From JAGOUB01 sp964648045 (lineage in GTDB: Bacteria; Patescibacteriota; Gracilibacteria; Peribacterales; Peribacteraceae), in NCBI GenBank assembly GCA_964648045.1, contig CAZYNU010000025.1, positions 1 to 16,346 of the forward strand: a stretch of DNA of 16,346 nt, in the 5' to 3' direction. Position 1 is the first letter of the stretch. Each line of letters starts with the position of its first letter. The notes below the pieces were generated by a model that saw nothing but the letters and a program-made list of their open reading frames with translations, ran no database searches and had not been told where the DNA came from. This document shows, piece by piece, positions 6,401 through 13,910 of the stretch. Both the position numbers and the translations under genes were made by a program.

Positions 6401-7708
6401 TCAGACGCCGATTCCACGGTAGACGAAGCCGGCCGCCTCGGCCTGTGCCCTCTCAAAGAGATTGCGGCCATCGAACAGCATATGGCCTGCCATGACCCGG
6501 TGCACAGCGGCCAGGTCGATGCTGCCAAACTCTTTCCATTCGGTGATGAGCACCAGGGCATGGGCGCCGGTGGCGGCTTCGAGGGCGTTTGTCGTGATTG
6601 TGGCGCCGGCAGTCAGCGATGGCTTGGCCGCGGGGTCGTAGGCACGCACATGGTGGCCGGCGGCCATTAGGCGTGCAATGAACTCCGGCCCGGCCGCCTC
6701 GCGCACGTCGTCGGTCTCGGGCTTGAAGGCCAATCCCCACACGGCCACGGTCGACATGGGTTTTAAGGCTGCGAGCACGGTGGCGAAGAAGCGTTCGCGC
6801 TGGTGGTCGTTGACGCGCTGGGCGGCGGCGACCAGCGGTAGTTCGATGCCGTGCGTCTTGCCGGTGGCAATGAGGGCGCGCACGTCTTTGGGGAAGCAGC
6901 TGCCGCCGTAGCCCACGCCGGCGCGCAAGAAGGCCTGGCCGATGCGTGGGTCTTGGCCCATGGCGGCAGCGACGGCGCGCACGTTGGCACCAGTGGCCTC
7001 GCAGAGTTCGCTGATCATGTTGATGAAGCTGATCTTCGTGGCCAAGAATGCGTTGCTCGCGTACTTCACCAACTCGGCACTGGCGCAGTCCATGAGCGCC
7101 ACTGCCACTCCTTCGCCAATGAACGGGCGATAGAGGGCAGCCAGCCGCTCGGCGGCGATCATTTTGTCCGGTCCTTCATCAATACCGATGACCACCCGGT
7201 GGGGGTGGCGGGCATTCTCGACTGCCGAACCTTCCTGTAAGAACTCCGGATTGCTCGCTACGACCACGCGGCACGGCATATCGCGTCCGCCCAGAGTTTT
7301 GGTGACGATGGCTTGGCAGCTGGCGGCGGTGCCCACCGGCACGGTCGATTTATTCACGAGGACTAGGTCAGACTCTGCCAGCTCCGCCACCCGCGTCGCT
7401 ACGTCGTAGACCGCTGAAAGATCGGCACTGGCTCCGTCTGGCCCGGTGGGAGTAGGTACCGCCGAGAGGACAACCTGGGCGCCGCGGAGCGCCGCGGCCA
7501 GATCGGTTGTGAAGGTTAGACTGCCGTCCGCAAGACTAGCCCGCAGTAAGTCGGGCAAGCCAGGTTCATGGATGGGGCAGTCACCCTTGGTGAGACGCTC
7601 CACCTTGGGCGCATCGGTGTCGACGCCCACGACGTCGCAGCCGGTTTCGGCGAACACGGCCGCACAGACGAGACCAACGTAGCCGGTACCGACGACCACC
7701 ACTTTCAT
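6401..7708 (-). CDS. ugd: UDP-glucose 6-dehydrogenase
   Basis: 435 residues. Oxidises UDP-glucose twice with NAD+ to UDP-glucuronate. The start is the ATG at 7708 (MKVVVVGTGYVGL), the first Rossmann strand with its Gly-x-Gly-x-x-Gly; the open frame upstream reaches into the histone gene and its terminator and is not part of the protein. Other motifs: VPTP (84-87), NPEFLQEGSA (153-162), Lys215 in ELVKYASNAFLATKISFIN, catalytic Cys271 in GVGYGGSCFPKD, and GLAFKPETDDVREA (325-338) of the C-terminal UDP-binding domain. No Shine-Dalgarno site is seen; a TACACT ends 8 nt before the ATG, so the message may be leaderless. It heads an operon with the epimerase gene. Confidence 0.95.
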   Translation of the reverse strand: MKVVVVGTGYVGLVCAAVFAETGCDVVGVDTDAPKVERLTKGDCPIHEPGLPDLLRASLADGSLTFTTDLAAALRGAQVVLSAVPTPTGPDGASADLSAVYDVATRVAELAESDLVLVNKSTVPVGTAASCQAIVTKTLGGRDMPCRVVVASNPEFLQEGSAVENARHPHRVVIGIDEGPDKMIAAERLAALYRPFIGEGVAVALMDCASAELVKYASNAFLATKISFINMISELCEATGANVRAVAAAMGQDPRIGQAFLRAGVGYGGSCFPKDVRALIATGKTHGIELPLVAAAQRVNDHQRERFFATVLAALKPMSTVAVWGLAFKPETDDVREAAGPEFIARLMAAGHHVRAYDPAAKPSLTAGATITTNALEAATGAHALVLITEWKEFGSIDLAAVHRVMAGHMLFDGRNLFERAQAEAAGFVYRGIGV

Positions 7709-7740
7709 GTTGCGCCAGTGTAGCGATCCATCGGCCAACC

Positions 7741-7762
7741 AAAAGGCCCCTTGCGGGGCCTT
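7741..7762 (-). terminator. Intrinsic terminator of the histone-fold gene
   Basis: AAGGCCCC (7743-7750) pairs with GGGGCCTT (7755-7762) around a TTGC loop; on the minus strand it is followed by TTTTGGTT. It sits 26 nt after the stop codon at 7789 and 32 nt before the ugd ATG, so it separates the two genes. Confidence 0.75.
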
Positions 7763-7788
7763 GAGGAATGCGGTGTAAGCGCGAATGA

Positions 7789-8148
7789 TCAGAGATCGCA
7801 CTCGCGGACCGTCTTGCGGTCGTTGGCCTTGGCGCGCTCCATGGCCTTGGCCAGGAGCCACTCAGCGAGGCCGCTGACGTGCTCGGGGAGGTCGCCGGCG
7901 GACATCATGTCCTTGCCGTTGACGTACTCCTTCACCTTGGAGGCAACGATGAGCTGACCCTTGCCCGGGGCGAAAGCCAGAACATCGGCACCGCGGACCG
8001 TCTTGCGGTCGTTGGCCTGGGCGGCCTTGACGCCGAGCGACAGCCACATTTCCACATGCTTGCTGAGGGCCTCGGCGAGGTCACCGGCAGCCATCATGTC
8101 CTTGCCGTTGACCATCTCCTTCACCTTCGAAGCGACGACGTAACTCAT
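7789..8148 (-). CDS. Double histone-fold protein (Bd0055-like bacterial histone doublet)
   Basis: 119 residues from the ATG at 8148, made of two similar halves (about 3-58 and 66-119) joined by AFAPGKGQL. Each half reads VASKVKE.VNGKDMM.AGDL, a long helix, and then QANDRKTVRGADV or KANDRKTVRECDL. The RKTV..(A)D end is the signature loop and last helix of archaeal histones, and the SKVK...A.ANDRKTV wording, from memory, resembles the single-domain Bdellovibrio histone Bd0055, which bends DNA as a dimer. Here the two folds would pair within one chain. The halves share long identical DNA stretches at a 189-nt offset, so the duplication is fairly recent or kept alike. A DNA-binding nucleoid role is the inference. 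No Shine-Dalgarno site precedes the ATG. The frame runs open upstream through the tRNA region but nothing there looks coding. It has its own terminator. Confidence 0.78.
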   Translation of the reverse strand: MSYVVASKVKEMVNGKDMMAAGDLAEALSKHVEMWLSLGVKAAQANDRKTVRGADVLAFAPGKGQLIVASKVKEYVNGKDMMSAGDLPEHVSGLAEWLLAKAMERAKANDRKTVRECDL

Positions 8149-8292
8149 ATGAGGGGGGAAGAAAGGAATAAGTAAAAGCGGGGGTGATTGTTCCAGGCCA
8201 GCCTGTTGGCCGCAAGGGCCAATTCTCGACTTCGCAAACCTTTCCCTTGGTGAGAAGCAATTGACGGGGGTTTCCCTTCTGCGCGCCATCGC

Positions 8293-8298
8293 TACAAT
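8293..8298 (+). promoter_or_regulatory. -10 box of the tRNA-Ser gene
   Basis: TACAAT, 7 nt before the first base of the tRNA, as expected for a promoter that starts at the tRNA. A -35 at the right distance is poor (TTTCCC near 8271); the good TTGACG at 8261 is 26 nt away, too far. Confidence 0.5.
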
Positions 8299-8305
8299 GC
8301 CCGGC

Positions 8306-8396
8306 GGTGGGATGGCCGAGTGGTCGAAGGCGCGCGACTCGAAATCGCGTAGGCCCCAAAAGGGTCTCGAGGGTTCAAATCCCTCTCCCACCGCCA
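8306..8396 (+). tRNA. tRNA-Ser (anticodon CGA)
   Basis: 91 nt with encoded CCA. Acceptor stem GGTGGGA (8306-8312) pairs with TCCCACC (8386-8392), discriminator G, CCA at 8394-8396. The anticodon stem CGCGA/TCGCG closes the loop CTCGAAA, so the anticodon is CGA (8340-8342), reading UCG serine codons. A long variable arm (GGCCC/GGGTC with CAAAA loop) identifies a class II serine tRNA; the T arm is GAGGG-TTCAAAT-CCCTC. Five T residues follow directly (8397-8401). It is divergent from the histone-fold gene. Confidence 0.97.
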
Positions 8397-8448
8397 TTTT
8401 TGGCGTATACGCATATTGTAAAGAATGAGCTGGATTCCAGCGTCTATT

Positions 8449-8476
8449 TTGACTAAATACCAAATTAGTGTATAAA
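8449..8476 (+). promoter_or_regulatory. Promoter of the 111-aa protein gene
   Basis: TTGACT (8449-8454), a 16-nt spacer, TATAAA (8471-8476), in an AT-rich stretch after the tRNA. Predicted start near 8483 gives a leader of about 42 nt containing GAGGA ahead of the ATG at 8525. This start rules out the in-frame GTG at 8468. Confidence 0.7.
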
Positions 8477-8524
8477 TATGATCAGTACCTGGGCCGGATA
8501 TTTCACACGCTTGAGGATCTAGAC

Positions 8525-8860
8525 ATGCCGATGCAGTTGTTCGTGATGCGAAAGATCGGTGTCGAAGACAAAGGTAAGGGTGGTCGTACCCTGTTCGTGG
8601 GCATCGGCGAGGACGCCGTTCAGGCCGCGGGCTACACGGCGCTCGAAAGCGGCGACCCCGTCGAGGGGGAGAATTTCCAGGTCGTGAAGACCGTCTCGCT
8701 CACCGCCCCTGCCGCGAACTACGGGAGCATCGCCGCCCTCATCGAGCGGCTGCAGGCCGTCTTCGCGCTGATGGGCGACGCCCAGAACGGTTGGGACGAC
8801 TTCCTGAACGACCTCGCCAAGCTGGTGTCCGGCGCGACCTGCGACGCGCTCGGCGAATGA
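8525..8860 (+). CDS. Unrecognised small protein, 111 aa
   Basis: I do not recognise this protein. The ATG at 8525 is chosen because GAGGA lies about 8 nt upstream and the promoter starts transcription after the earlier GTG at 8468. The N-terminal half looks beta-rich (MQLFVMRKIGV, RTLFVGIGED, FQVVKTVSLT), with a Gly/Lys loop GKGGR; the C-terminal half is helical (YGSIAALIERLQAVFALM, DDFLNDLAKLVSG). No membrane segment or signal peptide; the protein is acidic. It is monocistronic, framed by a near-consensus promoter and a textbook terminator, and uses GC-rich codons, which together suggest a well-expressed cytoplasmic protein. Confidence 0.82.
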   Translation: MPMQLFVMRKIGVEDKGKGGRTLFVGIGEDAVQAAGYTALESGDPVEGENFQVVKTVSLTAPAANYGSIAALIERLQAVFALMGDAQNGWDDFLNDLAKLVSGATCDALGE

Positions 8861-8887
8861 ACAGTCCGTGACCCCCGGGTCACACGA

Positions 8888-8914
8888 GCGGCACCGACGA
8901 CGGTGCCGCTTTTT
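8888..8914 (+). terminator. Intrinsic terminator of the 111-aa protein gene
   Basis: Perfect 9-bp stem GCGGCACCG (8888-8896) with CGGTGCCGC (8901-8909), ACGA loop, then TTTTT (8910-8914). It starts 27 nt after the stop codon. On the minus strand no T-tract follows, so it does not clearly serve the convergent giant gene whose stop is at 8922. Confidence 0.93.
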
Positions 8915-8921
8915 ACGCGTC

Positions 8922-11900
8922 TTAGCGCGGGAGCGTGCCCATGAAGTCGATGTTGCCTTGGAGCGGCGAGCGTCCCTCCCAGGGGCCACTGCCGCGCACG
9001 GTCGTGTCGTTGGTGGCCATCCAGCGGCGTGCGGTATTGGCACGGCCCGTGTCTGGCGTCCATTGCCAGCCAGATCCCATCACGAAGCGGTAGCCAATGG
9101 GTGAACCGCGGTTTCCCTCGGTGTCACGTCGCCACCAAATGCCGTCGGCGTCCGGCAGGACGTTGCCCATCAGGCGCTGGCCGTTGACCATCTTGTCGAA
9201 GTCGCCGGCGCGGCCGGCCGTTTCGAACATGCTCGCGTTGTCGCGGAACCACTTCACGATGTCGTTGTCGTTGTTGCCAAAGGCACCAAAGCCCCAGGTG
9301 GTGCGGTTGGTCGCGCTCGTAAAGCCGCCGTGTGCGGCAACGACCGTGAGGAGGTAGTACAGGAAGCCCTGCTTGTCTGTGGCATTGTCGTAGAGCGTAC
9401 GTAGCTGTCCCTGCACGTTGATGCTCAGTGAGTCATACATGGGGAACATGGCCATGATGCGTTCGAAGGGCATGGCCGTCTCGCCGGGCAGGGGCGTGGT
9501 CAGCACGCGCAGGTAGAGCCGTTGCTGGGCATAGGTGAGATCGTTGTTTCGCATCAAGTTCCACGGAATGTTCGTGGCCACGCCGTCGATGGTGATGCTG
9601 GTGGTGATTTCTGGATCACGGAGCTCGCCCGAGGGCGCAGCGCGGAAGGCCGGGCCAGGGGCCGAGTAGCGGCCAAGGGTGATCACCTTGTCTTCGGCGC
9701 CGTCGCGGTAGCGCATGTGGAAGCGCGTCGGGCCGCGGCCGTCGGCGCTCTCGATGGCCACGAAGGTGTTGGGGTTGGCGCGCATGCGCTCGGTGGCTAC
9801 GCGGATGCGTTCGGCGCGGGCGGCGGTTTCGCGCTCGGCAGCCTCGCGCTCGGCACGCTCGCGGGCCTCGCGGATGGGGCGCTCTCGAGCTTCACGCTCG
9901 CGGGCTTCGTGCGCGTTGCGGGCAATGTCCAGGTCTTGGCGTTGCAACGCCACGAGTGTGTCGTTCAGTATCGTGGCGCCGCCGCGCTGGGCGCGGATGC
10001 CATTCTCGTTGTATCCGATTGAGCGGCCCGTGGTTTGGTTGTCGCCGCGGGCAGTGGCGCTCGAGGCGGCTGCCCGCTGCAGCACGTAGACGCGCGATTG
10101 ACGCACGCCCATCGATTGCACGTCGCCGTACACGAACGTGAAGAGGACCACGTCGTGGCCGCTTGGGAGCGTTTGACTCTCAATGAACACCGCACGCACG
10201 TTGCGCAACGCGAAGACGTCGCCCTGGTCGGGCAGACGGGCATTGGTCATGAGCGAACGCTGGCGCGTCACGTTGGCGGCAAAGCGGGCATCCAGATTGG
10301 TGAATACCATCGGCACCGAGCCGTCGCGTCCGTAGAGCTCGCCGGCCAGGCGATCATCGCGCGTGAAGCGGCGGTTCTCACGGGCAAAGAGGGCGACCGC
10401 GCCTTCGGTGATGCGCTGTTGGGCGGCTTCGAAGCTGGCATCGTCGCCAAGAACGGGGATTTCGGCACCGCGCGAGACGTTGTTGGCGCTGTTGCGGGCA
10501 GCCTGTTGCATCAGGCCATCCGGTACACCGACGTGACCCCTCAGCATCTGGCGGAAGTTGGCGCCCCAGTTGTTCCATTCGGGGAAGACGCGGCCGGCCG
10601 GTTCGTCGGTGGTCAGCGGGCCGATGCGGCGCAGGTTCAGGAGCTGGGCCTCGTCATCGGTGCCGAGCGGGAGCAATGCGCTGCCCGACGAGAAGTCGAT
10701 GCCGTCGCGGGTCATGCCGGCGGGCAGGCCGCGGATCTCGGCGACGGCGGCAGCGTTGAGGCGGAAGTTCGGGGCGGCGGGGTTGCCGTTGATCTGGCTG
10801 TAGATGGCCTCCATCAGCAGCTGCGGGCGGGTCTTGGCGCCGGGGGCGTCGAGGAATTCCGGCGTGAGCGTACGCAGCGGCTGACCGAGCACGCGCTCTT
10901 CGCCCACGAGACGCAGCATGTGGTTGGTGTCCGACAGGCGCACTTGCTTCTCGCGGTCGGCGGGGGCTGCGTCGGCTTCGCGCTGCAGCTCGGCGCGGCG
11001 CCGCCATAGCGTGACGTAGCGCTTCTCGCGCTGGTGTTGCACGTAGAGCACGGCCACTTCGCGCATGGCCTCGCGAATGTCGAGGTTCGTCACGTCGGGC
11101 GGAATGACCACCCAGCCGCGATCGACACGGCCCTCTTTGATGCCAGCCCAGGTTGCACCGGTGCCGCGGCTGCGTGTTTTCTGGAACAGACGCACGTAGA
11201 CGTAGGGCAACATGAACGACTTGAAGTCGCCGTTGAACAGGCCGTCGATCTCGCCGACGTTGCGCATGCCCGACATGATCTCGCGGTAGAGTTCCGGCGA
11301 CGCGCTGCCCAGCTCTTGGCCGAAGATGGTGAAGTATGATTTGTCACGGACGAGTTGCTTGGTTTCTTCTGTGGAGGTGAAGAGGAAGTTCCAACTGCTC
11401 GCATTGCGGAGCATGCTGTACTCGCTGCGGTTCACCAGGCGATCGGTGCCGAGGGCGACGAGCAGCCAGGGCGGCGTATTGGGGTTGGCGATCAGATCAC
11501 GAGCGGCCTGGTTTTCCCAGGCGGCGACGCCCGATTCCACCGTTACTTGAACGGCGATGAGCGTCCAACCGGCGGGGCCCATGGCCACGCGCGGGCCCAT
11601 GAGAAGCATGCTGCCCAGGCCCAGCGCCTGCACGCCGCCGCGGGTGTAGGCGGCGTAGCGCTGTTGGTCGAGACCTTGGCTGAGTTCTCCCAGGCGGATG
11701 CGTGAGCCACAGGGGTGCACATAGACGTCCTCCGCACCTTGTTTCACGAAGCCCGCCAGCACGAGCTGGGCGGCGATCTGCCCCTTTACGTCGTTGAGGC
11801 GTTCGTGCTCGCGGCCGATCTCTTGGTAGGTTTCGTAGAGGCGATAGGCTTCGACGCCGACCGTGGCGCCGAAGGCTACGCGCTGGAACGGCGTGGCGCG

Positions 11901-13877
11901 CGGGCCGGGAGTGGCCGATACCGGCGTGCGGCGCATCCATTGCACGGCGCGCCAGGTGCCACCCACCACACGCCGCGTCGCGCCGGCGGCGAGCGTGAGC
12001 GCACCGCCGCCCACAACGAGTGGCGCCAGGCCAATCACGCCCGCGGAGACGACCAGGTACTTCGCCAGGTCGTACATATTTTTCTGCATTTGGAAGCACG
12101 CACCGGCCACGTCGAGCTGGACGCCGATCATGCGCTCGATCTCATTAAGCATGCCGGCGTACTGGCCGATGAAGCCCGTGCCCGAGCGGCCGTCGGCATT
12201 GAGCGAGCCCCACTTGCCGTTGAGCTGGCGCAGGAGCACGGCGTGCAACGTGGCGACGGCGTCCTCGCGGTTGCCATAGAGACGTTGGAACTCGGCAAGC
12301 TTGGCGGGCACCTGGGCGGCGGTCACCTCGCCTTCGGGTAGCGGGTCGCGCACCTGGCCGATGCGCGTGGCACTTACCGCTTCGGTCGGATCCAGCGATT
12401 TGAGGGCGTTGACCGTGTCGCGGATCTGGGCGCCGTTGTTCGTGCGATTGAAGTTCTGGAGCGTGTCGGTCAGGCGGCCGAGGCGGTCGATGATGGCTTC
12501 TTTCTCGGCGTCTGTCAGTACGGCCTTAAACGTGCCGTCGTCGTTCTTCGGCCAGCCAATCGCCTCGCAGATGGGACCGGCGAGAAAGTTCTGCACGCGG
12601 CCGCCCAGGTCAACATTGCCGCCCACCGTGAGAATGCGGCTGACCCAGGTGGAAATATTCGCGGCGGTGATGGTGCTGCGCATCAGCCCGTCGCGAATGC
12701 GCTCGCGCGTCAGCAGGCCGCCGCCGAACTCGATGTTGGCCTGGTTGGTGGTGGCAGCGAGACGGTCTAGGTGGAAGTCGCGCGACGCGCGGGCGGAGCG
12801 ATTGATCTCTGTGCGCGTTTCGGCGTTGATGGGCCCCGGGCTTTGCAGTGCGCCTTCCAAATTTATTCGCGTGCCAAACAAGCGCTGCGTTGTCGTCAGC
12901 TGCGCCATGTGCATCTGGTAGCCCGTGAGGTCGCGCGTGTAGGCGACCATTTGGGCCATCACGGCCTCGCGCTCGCGGTTGAGTACTTCCATGGCGCGGC
13001 CGCCGCCTTCTTCCAAGTGTCGGCGGGCGCGGACGAAGTCGCGTTGCTGGTCTTGAATCTGCGTGTAGCGTGCCTGGAGGACGTCGAGGTAGAGGTAGGT
13101 CGGCAGCCAGCCGGCGTCTACGCCTTCGACGCGCTCCGTGCCAGCGAGAATGCCGATGATCCGGCGCTCGACGGCGTTGGTGCGCAGTCGGATTGCCTGC
13201 ATCTGTTCGGCGTTGGGTGCGGCAATGCGCACGACATTTCGGCTCTCTACGGGTAGACGGGCAAGGACAGCGTCACGAGCGGTGGTCAGGCGGGTGATTT
13301 CGGCGGGGCGGCGGGCCTCGCCAACGCGCGCTTCCTCCACTGCTACAAGTCCCACCAGCTGGCGGGCGGCGGCTAGGTTCGTGCGTTCTTCGGTGGCTTG
13401 GTGCAGGGCCTGCAGGAAGAGCGATGACTGCTGACGCTTCGCTCCAAGTGCGGTGCGGGCCGGCGCCGGCAGCGTGTTGATCACGTCCTGGCAGGCCTCG
13501 TAGTTGCGCATGGAATCGGCCACGAATTGCGTGGCTTCCGACAAACTCTCACAGTACGTCGCCGCCTGCGACGACACGATGTACGACTCGCGATCGAAGC
13601 GTTCGCGGTCGGCCGGTCGTTCCACGTTGGCCGCATGTTCAATGGCGGCGCGCTTGTAGGCAATCTCATTATTGCGCGTGACCTGATGAAAGCTCGTGAC
13701 CGGGGTACTTGAGGGTGTGGCCAGGCGTAGCAGCTCCGCATCTGTGGGATTTTCGGGCAGCGGCACGCGCGGGCCGAGGGCACGTTCCAGGCCGTTGATT
13801 TCACCGCGGAAACGCGCCCATTCGGCCGCCTCGGTGGTGGCTTCGGCTGGTCGTTCGGCGGGTCGTTCGGGTGGCAT
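8922..13877 (-). CDS. Giant unrecognised protein, 1651 aa
   Basis: I recognise no family. The frame is open for nearly 5 kb with strong G/C bias at third codon positions, so it is certainly coding. There is no signal peptide. Layout by eye: an Arg/Glu/Ala-rich helical N-terminal third (about 1-600, long heptad-like stretches at 185-340); a hydrophobic stretch at about 605-632 (YLVVSAGVIGLAPLVVGGG); a basic linker with Pro/Thr; a second Gly/Ala/Met-rich hydrophobic stretch at about 747-777; a mixed region to about 1310; a very charged single helix at about 1314-1362 made of ARERE/ERAERE-type repeats; and a C-terminal part ending in a Trp-rich segment (GIWWRRD, GSGWQW, ARRW). It starts 33 nt after the proline-rich membrane protein gene and ends the operon. 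The ATG at 13877 has no Shine-Dalgarno site. A membrane-associated or surface-complex role is only a guess from its neighbour. Confidence 0.88.
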   Translation of the reverse strand: MPPERPAERPAEATTEAAEWARFRGEINGLERALGPRVPLPENPTDAELLRLATPSSTPVTSFHQVTRNNEIAYKRAAIEHAANVERPADRERFDRESYIVSSQAATYCESLSEATQFVADSMRNYEACQDVINTLPAPARTALGAKRQQSSLFLQALHQATEERTNLAAARQLVGLVAVEEARVGEARRPAEITRLTTARDAVLARLPVESRNVVRIAAPNAEQMQAIRLRTNAVERRIIGILAGTERVEGVDAGWLPTYLYLDVLQARYTQIQDQQRDFVRARRHLEEGGGRAMEVLNREREAVMAQMVAYTRDLTGYQMHMAQLTTTQRLFGTRINLEGALQSPGPINAETRTEINRSARASRDFHLDRLAATTNQANIEFGGGLLTRERIRDGLMRSTITAANISTWVSRILTVGGNVDLGGRVQNFLAGPICEAIGWPKNDDGTFKAVLTDAEKEAIIDRLGRLTDTLQNFNRTNNGAQIRDTVNALKSLDPTEAVSATRIGQVRDPLPEGEVTAAQVPAKLAEFQRLYGNREDAVATLHAVLLRQLNGKWGSLNADGRSGTGFIGQYAGMLNEIERMIGVQLDVAGACFQMQKNMYDLAKYLVVSAGVIGLAPLVVGGGALTLAAGATRRVVGGTWRAVQWMRRTPVSATPGPRATPFQRVAFGATVGVEAYRLYETYQEIGREHERLNDVKGQIAAQLVLAGFVKQGAEDVYVHPCGSRIRLGELSQGLDQQRYAAYTRGGVQALGLGSMLLMGPRVAMGPAGWTLIAVQVTVESGVAAWENQAARDLIANPNTPPWLLVALGTDRLVNRSEYSMLRNASSWNFLFTSTEETKQLVRDKSYFTIFGQELGSASPELYREIMSGMRNVGEIDGLFNGDFKSFMLPYVYVRLFQKTRSRGTGATWAGIKEGRVDRGWVVIPPDVTNLDIREAMREVAVLYVQHQREKRYVTLWRRRAELQREADAAPADREKQVRLSDTNHMLRLVGEERVLGQPLRTLTPEFLDAPGAKTRPQLLMEAIYSQINGNPAAPNFRLNAAAVAEIRGLPAGMTRDGIDFSSGSALLPLGTDDEAQLLNLRRIGPLTTDEPAGRVFPEWNNWGANFRQMLRGHVGVPDGLMQQAARNSANNVSRGAEIPVLGDDASFEAAQQRITEGAVALFARENRRFTRDDRLAGELYGRDGSVPMVFTNLDARFAANVTRQRSLMTNARLPDQGDVFALRNVRAVFIESQTLPSGHDVVLFTFVYGDVQSMGVRQSRVYVLQRAAASSATARGDNQTTGRSIGYNENGIRAQRGGATILNDTLVALQRQDLDIARNAHEAREREARERPIREARERAEREAAERETAARAERIRVATERMRANPNTFVAIESADGRGPTRFHMRYRDGAEDKVITLGRYSAPGPAFRAAPSGELRDPEITTSITIDGVATNIPWNLMRNNDLTYAQQRLYLRVLTTPLPGETAMPFERIMAMFPMYDSLSINVQGQLRTLYDNATDKQGFLYYLLTVVAAHGGFTSATNRTTWGFGAFGNNDNDIVKWFRDNASMFETAGRAGDFDKMVNGQRLMGNVLPDADGIWWRRDTEGNRGSPIGYRFVMGSGWQWTPDTGRANTARRWMATNDTTVRGSGPWEGRSPLQGNIDFMGTLPR

Positions 13878-13910
13878 GGTGTCTGTTTGTGTGAGGCGAG
13901 GGCTGTGTGC

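Noticed and set aside
5951..6670. Open frame of 239 codons on the + strand
   Set aside because: Antisense to the well-identified epimerase and ugd genes; the translation is Val/Gly/Ala-rich without motifs.
7709..7861. Extension of ugd by 51 residues upstream
   Set aside because: The added part is read from the histone gene and its terminator in another frame; the protein family begins at MKVVVVGTGY.
8261..8298. TTGACG as the -35 box of the tRNA promoter
   Set aside because: The distance to TACAAT is 26 nt, far beyond the usual 16-18.
8149..8463. Extension of the histone-fold frame upstream to 8463
   Set aside because: It would be translated from the antisense of the tRNA-Ser gene; the second half of the frame alone carries the two repeats, starting at the ATG at 8148.
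8468..8524. GTG start for the small protein gene, adding 19 residues
   Set aside because: The GTG lies within the promoter, upstream of the predicted transcription start, and lacks a ribosome site.
10035..11009. Open frame of 324 codons on the + strand
   Set aside because: Antisense to the giant protein gene; such shadows are expected opposite a GC-rich frame, and no promoter or start signal is seen.
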